Below, piece after piece: positions 24,201 to 31,639 of a stretch of 64,000 nt of DNA. Location of the stretch: the NCBI GenBank assembly GCA_949987705.1, contig OX465285.1, positions 434,001 to 498,000 of the forward strand, written 5' to 3'. The notes below the pieces were generated by a model, which was given only the letters and a program-made list of their open reading frames with translations, was not told the origin of the DNA and did not search any database. Made by a program: the position numbers and the translations under genes. Numbering within the stretch: the stretch's first letter is position 1; each line of letters opens with the position of its first letter. The stretch comes from Thereva unica (taxonomy: Eukaryota > Arthropoda > Insecta > Diptera > Therevidae).

Positions 24201-27200
24201 TCATAGTATTTCTAGATAAATAACAAATTTCTGGTGGATATTTTGAAAACAGTTTCAGATCTTTATTCAGCTTTATTCAGATCACAATTTCCAGCTTTCT
24301 CTGGAGGCTACCAAGGCCGGTCATTGGTCTTGGATCAATCCGTGTACCATACAAGTCCAGCCGATGGTATTGAGGAGAACTCCAGGCTGAACTCCAGGCT
24401 GAATGAGGCGGAATTTTTTCCATAGCTCTGATTATTATAGAATGACGACGAGGAATACCATTGCCCAGGTGTGAACTTGGTGTCAGTGTAATGTAAAGTC
24501 CATTTTTGAAAGATCTTCTAGGTTAGGTTAGGTTAGATATGGCTGAGCTGCTGGTGCACAGCCCAAGCACTTAGGCCAAAGGGATAAGGCCTATCCACTT
24601 TAAACCCAATGTTAAAGTGTCGCTTCTTCGCTAAACCACCTTGAGTACGTAATGAATCTGCTTAGTTGCGGGATCCCAAACCTCGGGATTTCTGCAAGCG
24701 TGCTTAGGAAGGGGTCACCAAAAGTGGTAAGTCTCCTTTTGCGTAGGGCTGGACAGTGACAGAGAAGGTTTTGTACACTTTCCTCTTCGTCTATATTCTG
24801 ACAGCTTTTGCAGAAATTTTAGGTTTCGAGACATAAGCGGGCCGCATGCGTCCCTATCAGACAGAGTCCGGTCAGCACTCCCACTGTAACTGAGAGGTCT
24901 CTTGGGTCACCTTTAAACTCCGATACAAACACCACACAATGCAATTAGCAGAAAAGCATTGGAGAGATCTTAACAAATGTACCTTGGCCAAAAAGACTTG
25001 GCCCTCTTATGATCACAGGCGGACTACTTCACTGCTGAGAGTGGCGGTCGTGCCTTTCTTAGCCAGCTCGTTTGCTTTACAGTTTCCCAGGAGGGTTTTG
25101 AACTGCTGAGCCATCTCGTTAAGAGATCTGCGGGTTTCAGAAATAGTTCTGGAGTTATTAGTGCCACAGCGCAGGGCCTTCAGCGCCGCCTGACTATCTG
25201 AGAAGGTCTAGACAGTTCGGTTCCTGTCGCCTTGCTGGTTGATCTGCCTCACAGCCTCATGTATGGCTAAAACCTCCGCTTGGTGAACACTGCAGTGATC
25301 GGGTAGTCGGGAGAAAGGAGCTTCTTGTCCAGGGTTACTTACCAGGGATATTTGGCACTGTTAGTAAATTTGAGCCTGACATTGTTTAGCCCGGGGAGGA
25401 ATTAGGGGTGGGGTTATATACCTCCTTATGAAGAGGACTAATTCTGTTTTGTCAGAGTTAACGCTGAGTCCGCGGGTGGCAGCCCAGTTTGAAAGAGTTA
25501 CTAACGCTGCCTCCATGAGATAGATCACAGAGCACTTGTGGAAATGGGAGCACGTTGTTAAACGCTCCCTCTATGTCAAGGAAAGCTACTAATGTGTATT
25601 CTTTGACTTGGAGTGATTTTTCTTTGATTGAAACCAATGAGTGAAGGGCAGTATCCGTGGATCTACTCTTTGTATAGGCGTGCTGCGCCCTAGAGAGTTC
25701 TGAGAATGGTATGGTCTGCCTCATACATATTTCAATTAGCCTTTCTAGAGTCTTCAATAAAAAGGATGAGAGGCTGATTGGCCTGAAGTCTTTGGGTGTT
25801 GTATGGGAGGCTTTCCCTGCCTTGGGAAGATCTTCTAACGGTTATAGAATTTTCCATCTGATTGTTGTTCATAATGTCATGAAGTACAGCTTCAATGGTT
25901 CAATGACTAGTAAAGGTGAAAGCAGGCAACCTTGTTTCGTTCCACTTTTGTTGCTTTTGCTGGATCACTCATTTCCATTATGAATAAATTGTTAGATCTG
26001 CTTCAAAGTATAGCATCTGGGCCATTTGTTTTAGTTTTACTTACGTTTCCTTAGTTGCAAAGCTTCTCAGATAGTATCTTTATGTGCTGCTGTGTAATAT
26101 CCTAGCTTAAATTCAACTGAGATAACTTTTGAACTGGCTGAGTAGTAAAAATTCGGAGAGCGTCATAACTTCTGGAACTGACTTTTCCCGAACTATAAAT
26201 TCCCATTTAAAAATTACCAAGAGAAAAAAATCTGACATTCCAAAATTTGATTAAGGCAAACAATAACAAAAAAAAAGTACAAACAAGGCAAAATGGAGTG
26301 CGTCTCACATATAATTGCTTCTAATGTCAGCACTACAACAGAACTCCTCCCATTACCTTCCAAACTGAAAATTCTATTCGGGAAAAATATTGGGGAAATC
26401 ACTGAAAGGAAAACTAATTTCAAAAAGAAAACTTTTAAAGCAAACAAAATTATTTCTGTTATCCTTTCAGTTATCCTTCTGCAGACTCTGGCAGAGATTC
26501 ACAACTGCTTCTGTGTAACTTTTCCTAAAACTTTCAAAAATCGTTGACAGCGATTTTAATTCGATTTAACACGAATTTTATTTCGAATATAATTTTTAAT
26601 ATTTTATAAAGTTTACCTTTTCCATAAACATTTGTTGGTCTAAGAAGGAGGAATCAACTTTTAATGAATCTAGAATGCGACTCCTTGTTTTCGATACTGC
26701 CTGCCTCATCAGAATTCCATTAGTGCTTCCCCATCACTAAACAGTAGTAGCATCTTTGAGAGACGGGTTGTCGGGTACTGTTGCTGGCATGGCCTCTCAC
26801 ATAGCCAATACCCTTAAATATCCTTTCTGTATAACCCTACATAATCATAAGGATCTCAATTGAGATTGGGTAGTGGTCCCTCTGATGGTAGTTTAGCCAT
26901 AACTTGCACCACTATCGGAAAATATACAAAGGTCCATCTGTGGTGGGTTGTTGGTCCGGCATTTATTGTAGAAACAAACTCTCTTATATTTCACCTTATT
27001 TTTTCATCATGCAATTTCATATAGAACTGTGTATTTTTAGCTTGGGAAAGATTGGACGTTCTTACTTTTGAAGTACCATAAACAATTAGTTCGACACAAG
27101 TATTGGCGATGTTGTGCCTTTTTGACGATTTTAGATATCTGTAACGGCTACCTCAGCTTGTTACCAACTTGCGTCATAAGCCTACTCTTCCTCCGTTATC

Positions 27201-30200
27201 GGTTTTAGAACCGCTTCGCATACCAAGAGGTCGCGCTTACTCTAACGAGGTTCCTGCTGTTTGGCCATTCTGGCCGATTTACGATAATCGTCATAAACGG
27301 TTTGTAAAAGTCCAGGGTGGCAGAAATAGTATCGGACAATGACAGAATTGGCGCCGGGTATAGTTCTTTGAGAATCGATAGGTGACCCACCACTTCTTCT
27401 GGACTACTGCTTATTAAACAGCAAGCAAGATTGCTGCCCCCTAGTGTGGAGGCAATCGCAAGATGTGCAGCGAGTGCCAGCCATACTACCCCTGGTATAC
27501 CAAACAATACCCTCAAGCTCGTAAGAGGAAAAGCAGCGCGCGTTCATCCAGGAGTCTGTAATTGAACGACCACCAATTCGGTGAGTGCCAGTCATAGTTA
27601 TAGAATACCCGTTTTGGATCGGCCGGGTGAACCGAATCTAGAAAAGTGGACTTTGGTCGGTATGCGCATGCAGAATCAGTACCGGAGAGATCTATACAGT
27701 CCTGGCAAGATATCCATGAATGAGAAGGCTGGTCTATGCATGAGCGAGTCCAATCTGACGAAATAAAGTTCCAGTCGCTTTTTGAGGGTTACAACAAACG
27801 ACTGGCACTAAATCAAGCCAACCTTCCCGAGGCGTGTGACGTACAGAAAAGGCCTCGGCAAGAGAAGAGCGAGCGAGAAGCCAGACAGGCCTTTACTCAT
27901 GGTACCCACCAGTAAAAGCCTGTTATAGTACAGCGGCGGCAGGCGGATCACAGCCGGTCCAAGTGGAGCCGAGCGAGGTGGGCCGATATCACCTACAAGT
28001 AGCTTTGTCGGATGAGAGTGCTTTGGGGACGTATCAGAGCTGAAACCTGTTGGAGATGGTATTGGATCACATCTTCTCAGGCAAGAGAGGAGCATCGCCC
28101 TATTATGACTCTTCGGAGGTAATCAAAGGTTTGAGGGTTATTAGATGTAAAGACCAGTCGTCAAAATCTTAAGTTGCGGACATTCCTAGGCTGGTAAAGC
28201 TAGAAGAGTAGTCTCCACTGACATATAGAATGGACAGCTCATGAGGAATTTTTCATGGCACCAATTTGTTCCATAGGCTACAAACCTTTTTCCACTCCAT
28301 GTAAACACCGGAATCACTTTTGAAATTTACATTTTTTAAATACGTACTTAAAACATTAAAACAACACAAATATTTTGTTTAAAAAAATTAATAAACACTA
28401 TTTTCACTTTTTCACCCTTTAAAATGCCTTTTTTTCATTAATTTCCACATTTTATGTGTATCTGATTTAAGTTCTCAACGCCTGTTTTAGCAACTGACAT
28501 TCTGTATGTCAAAATCCGGGGGTCTATGGGGAAAAGAGCAAAAGATATAAACATCACTAGTGCAAAAGGGAAAATATAAAATCGGGTCTGATTTTACTTC
28601 TGAGTGCTTCTGTCAGTTTGGGGGTCTATGGATGAGTGCGACAACTATACTTTTGGGTGCCATCGATTTGTATGGAATAATTTCAGATGAGCAGTCCATT
28701 ATTATATGTCAGTGGTAGTCTCCTAATCAGAATTAACTGTGAAAGTAGAGGTGGGAGAACGACGACGATGGCCTCCAGGGAGCAAGCGGAAATTCTTGAG
28801 ATCGTGCATATAAACCCCCAACACCATGAAAGGGTCTTTATTTACGTTTAGCTTGTATGGCTCATGACCGGCCTGAAACCCCCAAGGGAGTTCATACAGA
28901 TGGCAACAGCACTAAAATTGAATGGGGGCCAGCCTGGTCGTAGGGTGCGACTCCAATGGAAGTAAATACTGAATCTATTACTGGACCCAAAAATTAACGC
29001 CTCTAAAAGGACCAAGAGATGGCGTTGCAAGCTAACGATGATCCTGTGGATGTACATAGCCGTGGTATGCCTAATTGTCACGAATAGTTCGCTAGTTTGG
29101 CAGCCGGAGCTAAGCTAGACCAATAATGTCATATAGTTGGAAAGGTTCCAGAGCACGGCTACCATAGGGGCAACAGTAGCCATGAGAAAAATGGCCCACG
29201 AGCACTCTTGATGTTCTTTTGCAACAGTATCCCCGACCGTCACACAAAGAACTAGTAGTGCCCTTAGATTAGAGCAGTCTGGGGCTTGGAGCTCAAAAAG
29301 CTAGGGTCAAAGCAATATCTTAAACCTACTACACGAGCGTATGGTAGCTAGAACCACGTACTAACTTCCCCTACATTTATCTTTAGCAAGGATTTCTTCA
29401 TACAAATACTATCAAGAAGAGAATAGAGGAACGAAGATCTCTTAAGGAAGTTCCATGTATGAATTTTCAACGATGGCTCCAAAACTACATAGGACGTCGG
29501 AGCAGGGTTTCATCTAGAAACCACTAACTGTTCAGTGTCCAGGCACCTTCCGGTGTACACTATTATCTTTTTGGAGGCCTGCCAGAAAATGGACTTTAAA
29601 CCTACACAAGAATGTAGCATTAGAATTTACGTAGGTAGCCAGGTCTTAAAAATGCTCTAGATTGAGTAATGCTGCGCTCCAAGCTAGTAGGCGATGCACA
29701 ACTGACAAATAGGCTTGGTAGAAAACTTAACCTGACTTTCGTCTGAGCTCGCGGACATAGGAATATATGTAGATGGTAGCCTAGCCAAACAGGGAGTCTT
29801 TCCCCAAAAACCGGGGTCAAAAACACAAATTTTTGACTACCATCTGCTGCTAGCCCCAGACAAAAGTAGAGACTAATGGAGACTTGAACTATCACCACCA
29901 CAATCATCGCAGCATATTGGCCAATATAAGAAGAACCTGGGCGTCCCGTACAACGTCTGTTATCGTAGAGCTAGGGGGAGACGAACGAGAGGGAAACACT
30001 TGTTCACTTCCTGTGTGAATGCTCGGGATTAGCTAAAGCCAGGCAGCGCGCAGTAGGCAGTTACGTTCTGGAAGAGTTAAAATAGGGGTGCTTCCAGTAA
30101 TGCATACTTGCATGCGCAAAATGCGCAAGTTGAACCCGCATCCAATTGCGGAAAAATGCTCACGAATGCATGCAAGTATGCATTAGTGAACTTGTTTCGC

Positions 30201-31428
30201 CATAGTTAATTATGGCGCTGATTAATTGCCATTTTTGACGTTTTTGTATTTACAGCACGCTATCAATATTCTCCTCATCCAGTTTATGTTGCCAACCTAT
30301 ACTTTGACACATTTAACATCGAAGTGTCTTCTCTTCTGCTTTGAAACTTGTTTTTGCAGGGCTTTCACAAGGCTTGCAAAGCTTGCGCACATTTGCTTTG
30401 CATGTTTGCATTTATGAAATCTGTGCGAAGTCATGTTTGCTTTAATGAAACTAATGCAAACGCAAATATGCGCAAACTGCATCACTGAAAGTACCCTTAG
30501 ATCTCCAGACTGGAGGACGGATGATCACTGATCAACCACTGAACCTTAGATACATGAGGTGTGGGTACAAAACTGCGTTGCGAAGCGCTAATTAAGCTCT
30601 CGATTTCACTATAGCGGTTGCACCTAAGGAAATTCGGTTGAAGTCGAATATTGCAAAAATCGAAACAAAAAATTGTCTATAGGGAAAGCGCGTGGCTGGA
30701 GTGTTATGCATCCTAAGGCAAAGGTAATCTCTAGTTTATTTTATAATATTGTTAGACGCCCTCAACAGGATAAGCAGGATATTGTGCTTACTAAGAGAAT
30801 ACGAATCTTTGTGTTGGGCGAACTAATGTCTTTTTGGTATTCTCTAGAAGGGGCTTTCTGCTTATTGTAATTCCACTTCCACAATCGGGGCCTAATCAAT
30901 GTCTATTTTTGGAAATGTAATTAAATTTGTAACATGGACGTTGTTGAAGGATAGTTTGTTCAGAACGACACCTCGGGAAGTGTCCTAAATGTGTCTAAAT
31001 GTCACAAAGAGGCCCCCGCCCACCCACCGACGACCACTTCAATCGCCTTACTAGAATCCTAATGGCCAAACTTCCTTCGAGTCCTATTTGGAAACTTACC
31101 CGAAATCCCAGGAAATCTCGATTCGTCGTCGACATAATTTCTCACTTAGGGAATCTTGCATGAATCCCCCCCCCCACTTCGAAAATATTGTTGAGTTTTG
31201 TGTGCCATTGATAACAAAAAATTAAATTTTGATGTATTTGTGTGTCTTCCACATGTTTGCGCTCCGGTTGGTGATTCTCGACATTCTGCGGTAATGACAA
31301 CAACAACAACACCACGGCAGGACGAAAATCGATATCATGAGGACATCTTCGGCATCACCCTGAGGACGGCAGAGATTCACAATAAATCAAGAGCGACCGC
31401 AAGAATCCGGATGGCATCTCAACCGTAA
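25..31428 (+). CDS. Nos: Nitric oxide synthase, 3' part (11 exons, C-terminal 834 residues)
   Basis: Joined exons: 25-206, 339-548, 1034-1178, 5576-5680, 5769-5839, 18466-18630, 21560-21734, 21799-22950, 23012-23136, 23206-23272, 31321-31428. All introns are GT-AG, and the 2505 nt stay in one frame to a TAA, which supports the model. The product oxidises L-arginine to citrulline and NO, with NADPH electrons passing through FAD and FMN to haem. Order of domains in the 834 residues: end of oxygenase domain (1-~115), calmodulin-binding segment (~118-150), FMN flavodoxin domain (~150-350) with an autoinhibitory insert (~230-290), FAD domain (~390-640), NADPH domain (~640-800), short C-terminal tail. 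Visible motifs are [63 protein letters not shown] and [16 protein letters not shown]. The sequence is close to insect NOS throughout. The haem-ligand cysteine and the start codon lie upstream of the window. No frameshift or missing cofactor motif was seen, so the gene appears intact. Confidence 0.97.
339..548 (+). CDS. Nos: Nos exon B (end of oxygenase domain, start of calmodulin-binding helix)
   Basis: The acceptor is AAATTTCAG ending at 338; the donor GTAAGA starts at 549. The phase joins CG|G on the left and AG|G (Arg) on the right. It encodes [15 protein letters not shown], then the [20 protein letters not shown] stretch that closes the oxygenase domain, then a very basic linker ([22 protein letters not shown]). 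That linker begins the calmodulin-binding region, so the calmodulin site is split by intron 2 at the Arg codon. Confidence 0.95.
549..1033 (+). other. Nos intron 2
   Basis: A 485-bp GT-AG intron between the two halves of the calmodulin-binding region. It holds a C/CA-rich run near 930-957 (repeats of CCACCCACC). I recognised no gene, RNA or transposon in it. Confidence 0.9.
1034..1178 (+). CDS. Nos: Nos exon C (calmodulin-binding helix and start of FMN domain)
   Basis: The acceptor is TCCTTGCAG ending at 1033; the donor GTGAGT starts at 1179 in phase 0. The exon completes the basic amphipathic helix [20 protein letters not shown], which fits a 1-5-8-14-type calmodulin site. It then enters the FMN-phosphate loop [15 protein letters not shown] and ends HAFNAQ. 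Reading through the donor gives a longer open frame that is not coding. Confidence 0.95.
1878..1932 (+). repeat. Short tandem array of TTTTATTACC
   Basis: Four near-copies of TTTTATTACC or TTTATTACCC lie within about 55 bp of Nos intron 3, with one interruption (TTTGTGTTATC). This looks like a simple minisatellite; no function is suggested. Confidence 0.7.
3890..4150 (-). mobile_element. Degenerate LINE reverse transcriptase fragment
   Basis: On the minus strand this reads [19 protein letters not shown], then with a stop codon [14 protein letters not shown]. This is the PQGGxLSP...YADD catalytic core of a non-LTR reverse transcriptase in which the Tyr of YADD has become Cys. It lies inside Nos intron 3, opposite to Nos. 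It is inactive: short and carrying stops. It resembles the R1/LOA/jockey-type pol; I cannot name the family. Confidence 0.75.
5576..5680 (+). CDS. Nos: Nos exon D (FMN domain, 35 codons)
   Basis: The acceptor is TGTATTTTCAG ending at 5575; the donor GTAAGT starts at 5681. It encodes [18 protein letters not shown] and then [16 protein letters not shown], the second FMN-binding loop. It is exactly 105 bp and phase 0 at both ends, so skipping it would keep the frame but remove an FMN loop. That is an inference only; no evidence of skipping is available here. Confidence 0.96.
5769..5839 (+). CDS. Nos: Nos exon E (71-bp micro-exon of the FMN domain)
   Basis: The acceptor is TTTTTTTTAG ending at 5768; the donor GTATGT starts at 5840. 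It encodes [20 protein letters not shown] and then TDS, ending AA|C (Asn). The preceding intron is only 88 bp, the following one 12.6 kb. This is the start of the variable insert in the FMN domain that is autoinhibitory in constitutive-type NOS. Confidence 0.92.
6200..7520. mobile_element. Foldback-type element, copy A (long inverted arms)
   Basis: The left arm (about 6200-6850) begins GACTTGGCCATGCCATAT, and the right arm (about 7180-7520) is its reverse complement in reverse order. Shared blocks include GGATTTGCACCAGGGAATCA, GCAGGCAGCAAGTCGAC, TCGCACTTCCCCTTAAT and ATAGATTCACAATTG. The left arm itself contains the GGATTTGCAC...GCAGGCAGCAAG unit twice (about 6441 and 6648). The right arm is shortened at its outer end. 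No coding sequence is visible between the arms. It is the same family as 37560-40440. Confidence 0.8.
7617..7782 (-). mobile_element. Probable 3' end of the LINE at 8445-9600, with (TAAA)n tail
   Basis: This segment continues the minus-strand LINE beyond the MITE at 7783-8444. It ends in a TAAATAAATAAATAAA run (7617-7632 on +), a typical simple-repeat 3' tail of CR1/jockey-group LINEs. The assignment rests on position and tail, because the coding match stops at the MITE. Confidence 0.5.
7783..8444. mobile_element. 662-bp MITE with TAGTCCAGTC inverted ends
   Basis: The left end TAGTCCAGTCAAAATAGA matches the reverse complement of the right end, TAGTCCAGTCAAATTAGA. A second inverted block (GAAGATAATTCCGAAGTTGC) lies inside both ends. 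It is flanked by TTA at 7780-7782 and 8445-8447, a 3-bp target duplication. If the terminal TA is counted as the duplication, the ends become GTCCAGTC. PIF/Harbinger (TTA) or Tc1/mariner (TA) mobilisation is therefore possible. It is inserted in a LINE and has no open frame of interest. Confidence 0.82.
8448..9600 (-). mobile_element. CR1/jockey-group LINE, pol fragment with nested insertion
   Basis: Minus-strand reading from 9563: [10 protein letters not shown], then [20 protein letters not shown] and [11 protein letters not shown] (RT core with YADD). It continues through [20 protein letters not shown] and [13 protein letters not shown] (RT thumb). After the insertion at 8912-9078 comes [16 protein letters not shown], and at 8420-8700 the C-terminal LNGN...[15 protein letters not shown] block typical of these LINEs. 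It contains stop codons and frame changes, so it is dead. A second copy of the family lies at 63047-63340. Confidence 0.85.
8912..9078 (+). mobile_element. 5'-truncated LINE copy ending in (TAACC)3
   Basis: About 167 bp inserted between the codons of the resident LINE, ending CAGCCATATCTAACCTAACC and a further TAACCTA. The reverse complement aligns with the 3' terminus of the LINE at 24520-25760 (AGGTTAGGTTAGG, then ATATGGCTGAGC, then GTAATGAATCT). It is therefore a dead-on-arrival copy of that family, with the TAACC run as its 3' tail. Confidence 0.75.
10471..10671 (-). mobile_element. Possible retroelement fragment with a YVDD motif
   Basis: A minus-strand open frame contains [16 protein letters not shown] is the reverse transcriptase active-site box of LTR (BEL/Pao- or copia-like) elements. 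The rest of the 66 residues does not clearly match a family, so this could be chance. Confidence 0.3.
10797..10820 (+). repeat. Paired GCTGAATA motif, copy 1
   Basis: Two GCTGAATA half-sites whose starts are 11 bp apart (spacer TGC), preceded by TGT and followed by CA. One of five such pairs, all inside Nos intron 5. Confidence 0.75.
12170..12660 (+). repeat. Tandem block, three diverged units
   Basis: Each unit has in order: GATTTTTTGAATACTT-like, CTCCGATGACAATG, ATATGGTAtACTCA, TAGATCCATGGCGGC, CATCTCAAGAGG and TTCTTCACA. The CCATGGCGG landmarks start at 12282, 12443 and 12571, giving periods of about 161 and 128 bp with the third unit internally deleted. It is a short satellite-like or transposon-internal tandem; the frames across it are chance products of the repeat. 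Confidence 0.8.
12740..12849 (-). mobile_element. Possible hAT-type element end
   Basis: The minus strand begins CAGTGATTCCCAAAGTGGG at 12849, matching the CAGTG-starting, CCCAAA-containing ends of hAT non-autonomous elements. It continues GTTCCGCGGAACCTTACGG. No matching opposite end was found nearby, so it may be truncated. Confidence 0.45.
12850..13760 (-). mobile_element. RTE-like LINE, reverse transcriptase and C-terminus, degenerate
   Basis: Minus-strand pieces in order from 13760: [20 protein letters not shown], then [20 protein letters not shown] and [17 protein letters not shown]. These are followed by [30 protein letters not shown] and [14 protein letters not shown], and finally [18 protein letters not shown]. 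This is the palm, thumb and C-terminal domain of a non-LTR retrotransposon close to RTE-type pols. It carries frameshifts and an internal 30-bp tandem duplication (13267-13320). It is opposite to Nos and inactive. Confidence 0.85.
13267..13320. repeat. 30-bp direct duplication in the RTE-like LINE
   Basis: TGTAGACCCAAGTTACACTG with TTTT and GTGAT occurs at 13267 and again at 13297, exactly 30 bp apart. It is an in-frame duplication of 10 codons if read on the LINE strand. Confidence 0.85.
14084..14107 (-). repeat. Paired GCTGAATA motif, copy 2 (inverted)
   Basis: The minus strand reads TGTGCTGAATATGC, then a second GCTGAATACA, with an 11-bp offset. It is identical in core to copy 1 but in the opposite orientation. 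Confidence 0.75.
15711..15734 (+). repeat. Paired GCTGAATA motif, copy 3
   Basis: Two GCTGAATA half-sites offset by 11 bp with spacer CGT, followed by ACACAACTGAGTATTTTTA. The downstream GAGTATTT resembles the sequence after copies 4 and 5. Confidence 0.75.
17280..17730 (+). repeat. Tandem pair carrying GCTGAATA motif copies 4 and 5 (period 246 bp)
   Basis: The motif lies at 17320-17343 and 17566-17589. Homology extends around both: TAGTTAAAATCGAAA upstream; ATAAAGGAGTA, TTTAAACT, TTAAAG, AGTCT and TAACA blocks downstream. The two units are about 75-80% alike by eye, so this is an old local duplication of about 246 bp. Confidence 0.8.
18466..18630 (+). CDS. Nos: Nos exon F (FMN-domain insert, 55 codons)
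   Basis: The acceptor is CTTTTTTTTTTACAG ending at 18465; the donor GTACTT starts at 18631. It encodes [34 protein letters not shown] and ETFGPLSNV and closes with a split Arg codon (AG|G). The basic, Ser/Thr-rich segment is the autoinhibitory/regulatory insert of the FMN domain, with several possible phosphorylation sites by composition only. Confidence 0.93.
19790..20150 (+). mobile_element. Ty3/gypsy pol fragment (RNase H-integrase junction)
   Basis: The + strand gives, across small frame changes, a [20 protein letters not shown] stretch and then [20 protein letters not shown] followed by WETADD. This matches the segment just before the integrase zinc-binding domain in insect Ty3/gypsy polyproteins. 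It is a short relic without flanking integrase core or identifiable LTRs. Confidence 0.75.
20450..20840. other. Unassigned region downstream of the gypsy relic, possibly LTR-like
   Basis: Contains an 8-bp perfect palindrome, a GATATAAAGG TATA-like box at about 20685 and a GC-rich stretch after it. This would suit an LTR promoter of the gypsy relic, but no second LTR copy or TG...CA ends were found, so the call is weak. Confidence 0.3.
21560..21734 (+). CDS. Nos: Nos exon G (third FMN loop)
   Basis: The acceptor is ATCCAACAG ending at 21559; the donor GTAACA starts at 21735 in phase 0. It encodes [19 protein letters not shown], then [13 protein letters not shown] and [20 protein letters not shown], the FMN isoalloxazine-contacting and closing segments of the flavodoxin domain. 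Other frames open across this exon are shadows. Confidence 0.97.
21799..22950 (+). CDS. Nos: Nos exon H (FAD domain and NADPH-binding start, 384 codons)
   Basis: The acceptor is TCTTTTCAG ending at 21798, after an intron of only 64 bp; the donor GTGAGA starts at 22951. It is phase 0 at both ends. The exon encodes the hinge, the connecting domain ([32 protein letters not shown] order), FAD motifs RFYSISSS and YGVCSNYL, and NADPH motifs [14 protein letters not shown] and [17 protein letters not shown]. It ends [15 protein letters not shown]. It is by far the largest exon, and its GC content and codon use stand out from the AT-rich flanks. Confidence 0.98.
23012..23136 (+). CDS. Nos: Nos exon I (NADPH domain)
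   Basis: The acceptor is CATAATTGCAG ending at 23011, after a 61-bp intron; the donor GTAAGC starts at 23137. It encodes [19 protein letters not shown] and [19 protein letters not shown], the conserved YVCGD nicotinamide-proximal motif. It ends in a split Arg codon. Confidence 0.96.
23206..23272 (+). CDS. Nos: Nos exon J (NADPH domain, 22 codons)
   Basis: The acceptor is CTCCAACAG ending at 23205; the donor GTAAGT starts at 23273, phase 0. It encodes [20 protein letters not shown] and LR, a helical stretch in the NADPH domain. With the previous exon it makes a 192-nt phase-0 pair. Confidence 0.94.
24520..25760 (-). mobile_element. LINE with RT and RNase H relics and a (TAACC)n 3' tail
   Basis: Minus strand from 25757: [40 protein letters not shown] and [17 protein letters not shown] (RT fingers/palm). 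Toward the 3' end come [18 protein letters not shown] and [15 protein letters not shown] (RNase H). The element ends at 24520 in CTAACCTAACCTAACCT. The RT core between the two parts is deleted and there are stops, so it is inactive. The presence of RNase H points to the R1/LOA/I group. It lies in Nos intron 10, opposite to Nos. Confidence 0.85.
28215..28715. mobile_element. 501-bp MITE with CCACTGACATATA ends
   Basis: The 13-bp ends CCACTGACATATA are perfectly inverted, and subterminal blocks (GGAC-GCTCAT, TTCCATA) extend the inverted similarity to about 60 bp. The flanking TAGTCT at 28209-28214 is repeated at 28716-28721, a 6-bp target duplication (8 bp, TAGTCTCC, if the first CC is counted as target). 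An 8-bp duplication would suit a hAT element. No coding frame. Confidence 0.82.
28724..30085 (+). mobile_element. LINE, RT thumb to RNase H and zinc-knuckle C-terminus, degenerate
   Basis: The + strand gives [20 protein letters not shown] at about 29048-29110 (the MYTAVVRPI..Y.S.VWWP block after the RT). Then come [16 protein letters not shown] and [20 protein letters not shown] (RNase H region, about 29460-29740), and finally [15 protein letters not shown] and a CVNA-like remnant of the CCHC-type C-terminus (29940-30060). Many stops make it a relic of the R1/LOA-like group. It is interrupted upstream by the MITE at 28215-28715 and ends at another MITE. Confidence 0.75.
30086..30496. mobile_element. 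About 411-bp MITE rich in ATGCA/GCGCA palindromes
   Basis: The left end GGGTGCTTCCAGTAATGCA matches the reverse complement of the right end, GGGTACTTTCAGTGATGCA. The interior repeats GCATGCAAGTATGCATTA in inverted copies and TTTGCGCA/TGCGCAAA words. No clear target duplication could be fixed. It resembles hAT-type MITEs with short repetitive interiors. Confidence 0.7.
31321..31428 (+). CDS. Nos: Nos last exon (C-terminal tail and stop)
   Basis: The acceptor is ACACCACGGCAG ending at 31320. It encodes [20 protein letters not shown] and then [15 protein letters not shown], followed by TAA at 31426-31428. This is the conserved insect NOS C-terminus, closing the NADPH domain with a short basic tail. 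The upstream open frame to 31198 is intronic. Confidence 0.96.
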   Translation, partial: DENRYHEDIFGITLRTAEIHNKSRATARIRMASQP

Positions 31429-31621
31429 AACTGATGACACATGGACATTTTCCTGCTTGTTGATGGCTGAGTTCTGTGGTCGGCATTTTGGTCCAGCTGG
31501 GAGGTGGCCAGGTGAAAAAGAAGTACTGTCGGAGATTGATAATCCTTACCTTAGTTTTTGTATATTTTTCGTTTGCTTGTTTCTTTTTGTAATAGTGTAA
31601 AATCAAAATTTTTAATCTTAT

Positions 31622-31627
31622 CATTAA
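31622..31627 (+). promoter_or_regulatory. Candidate Nos polyadenylation signal ATTAAA
   Basis: ATTAAA lies about 194 bp after the stop codon, followed within 30 bp by a GT-rich stretch (TAGTGGTTGTCGGG). No AATAAA was seen closer to the stop. Plausible but not decisive. Confidence 0.4.
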
Positions 31628-31639
31628 AGTCTAATAGTG

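Larger units (their letters stand above)
23273..31320 (+). other. Nos intron 10 (8 kb)
   Basis: The last intron, donor CGG|GTAAGT, acceptor ACCACGGCAG. It contains an antisense LINE (24520-25760), sense LINE pieces (28720-30085), a 501-bp MITE and a roughly 410-bp MITE. Stretches 23280-24510, 25770-28200 and 30500-31310 hold no gene I can support. A minus-strand frame at 27205-27516 may be further LINE C-terminus but is too diverged to call. Confidence 0.92.

Noticed and set aside
27205..27516. 103-codon minus-strand frame in Nos intron 10
   Set aside because: Faintly like the C-terminus of LINE pols, but the Cys/His knuckle residues are not in place.
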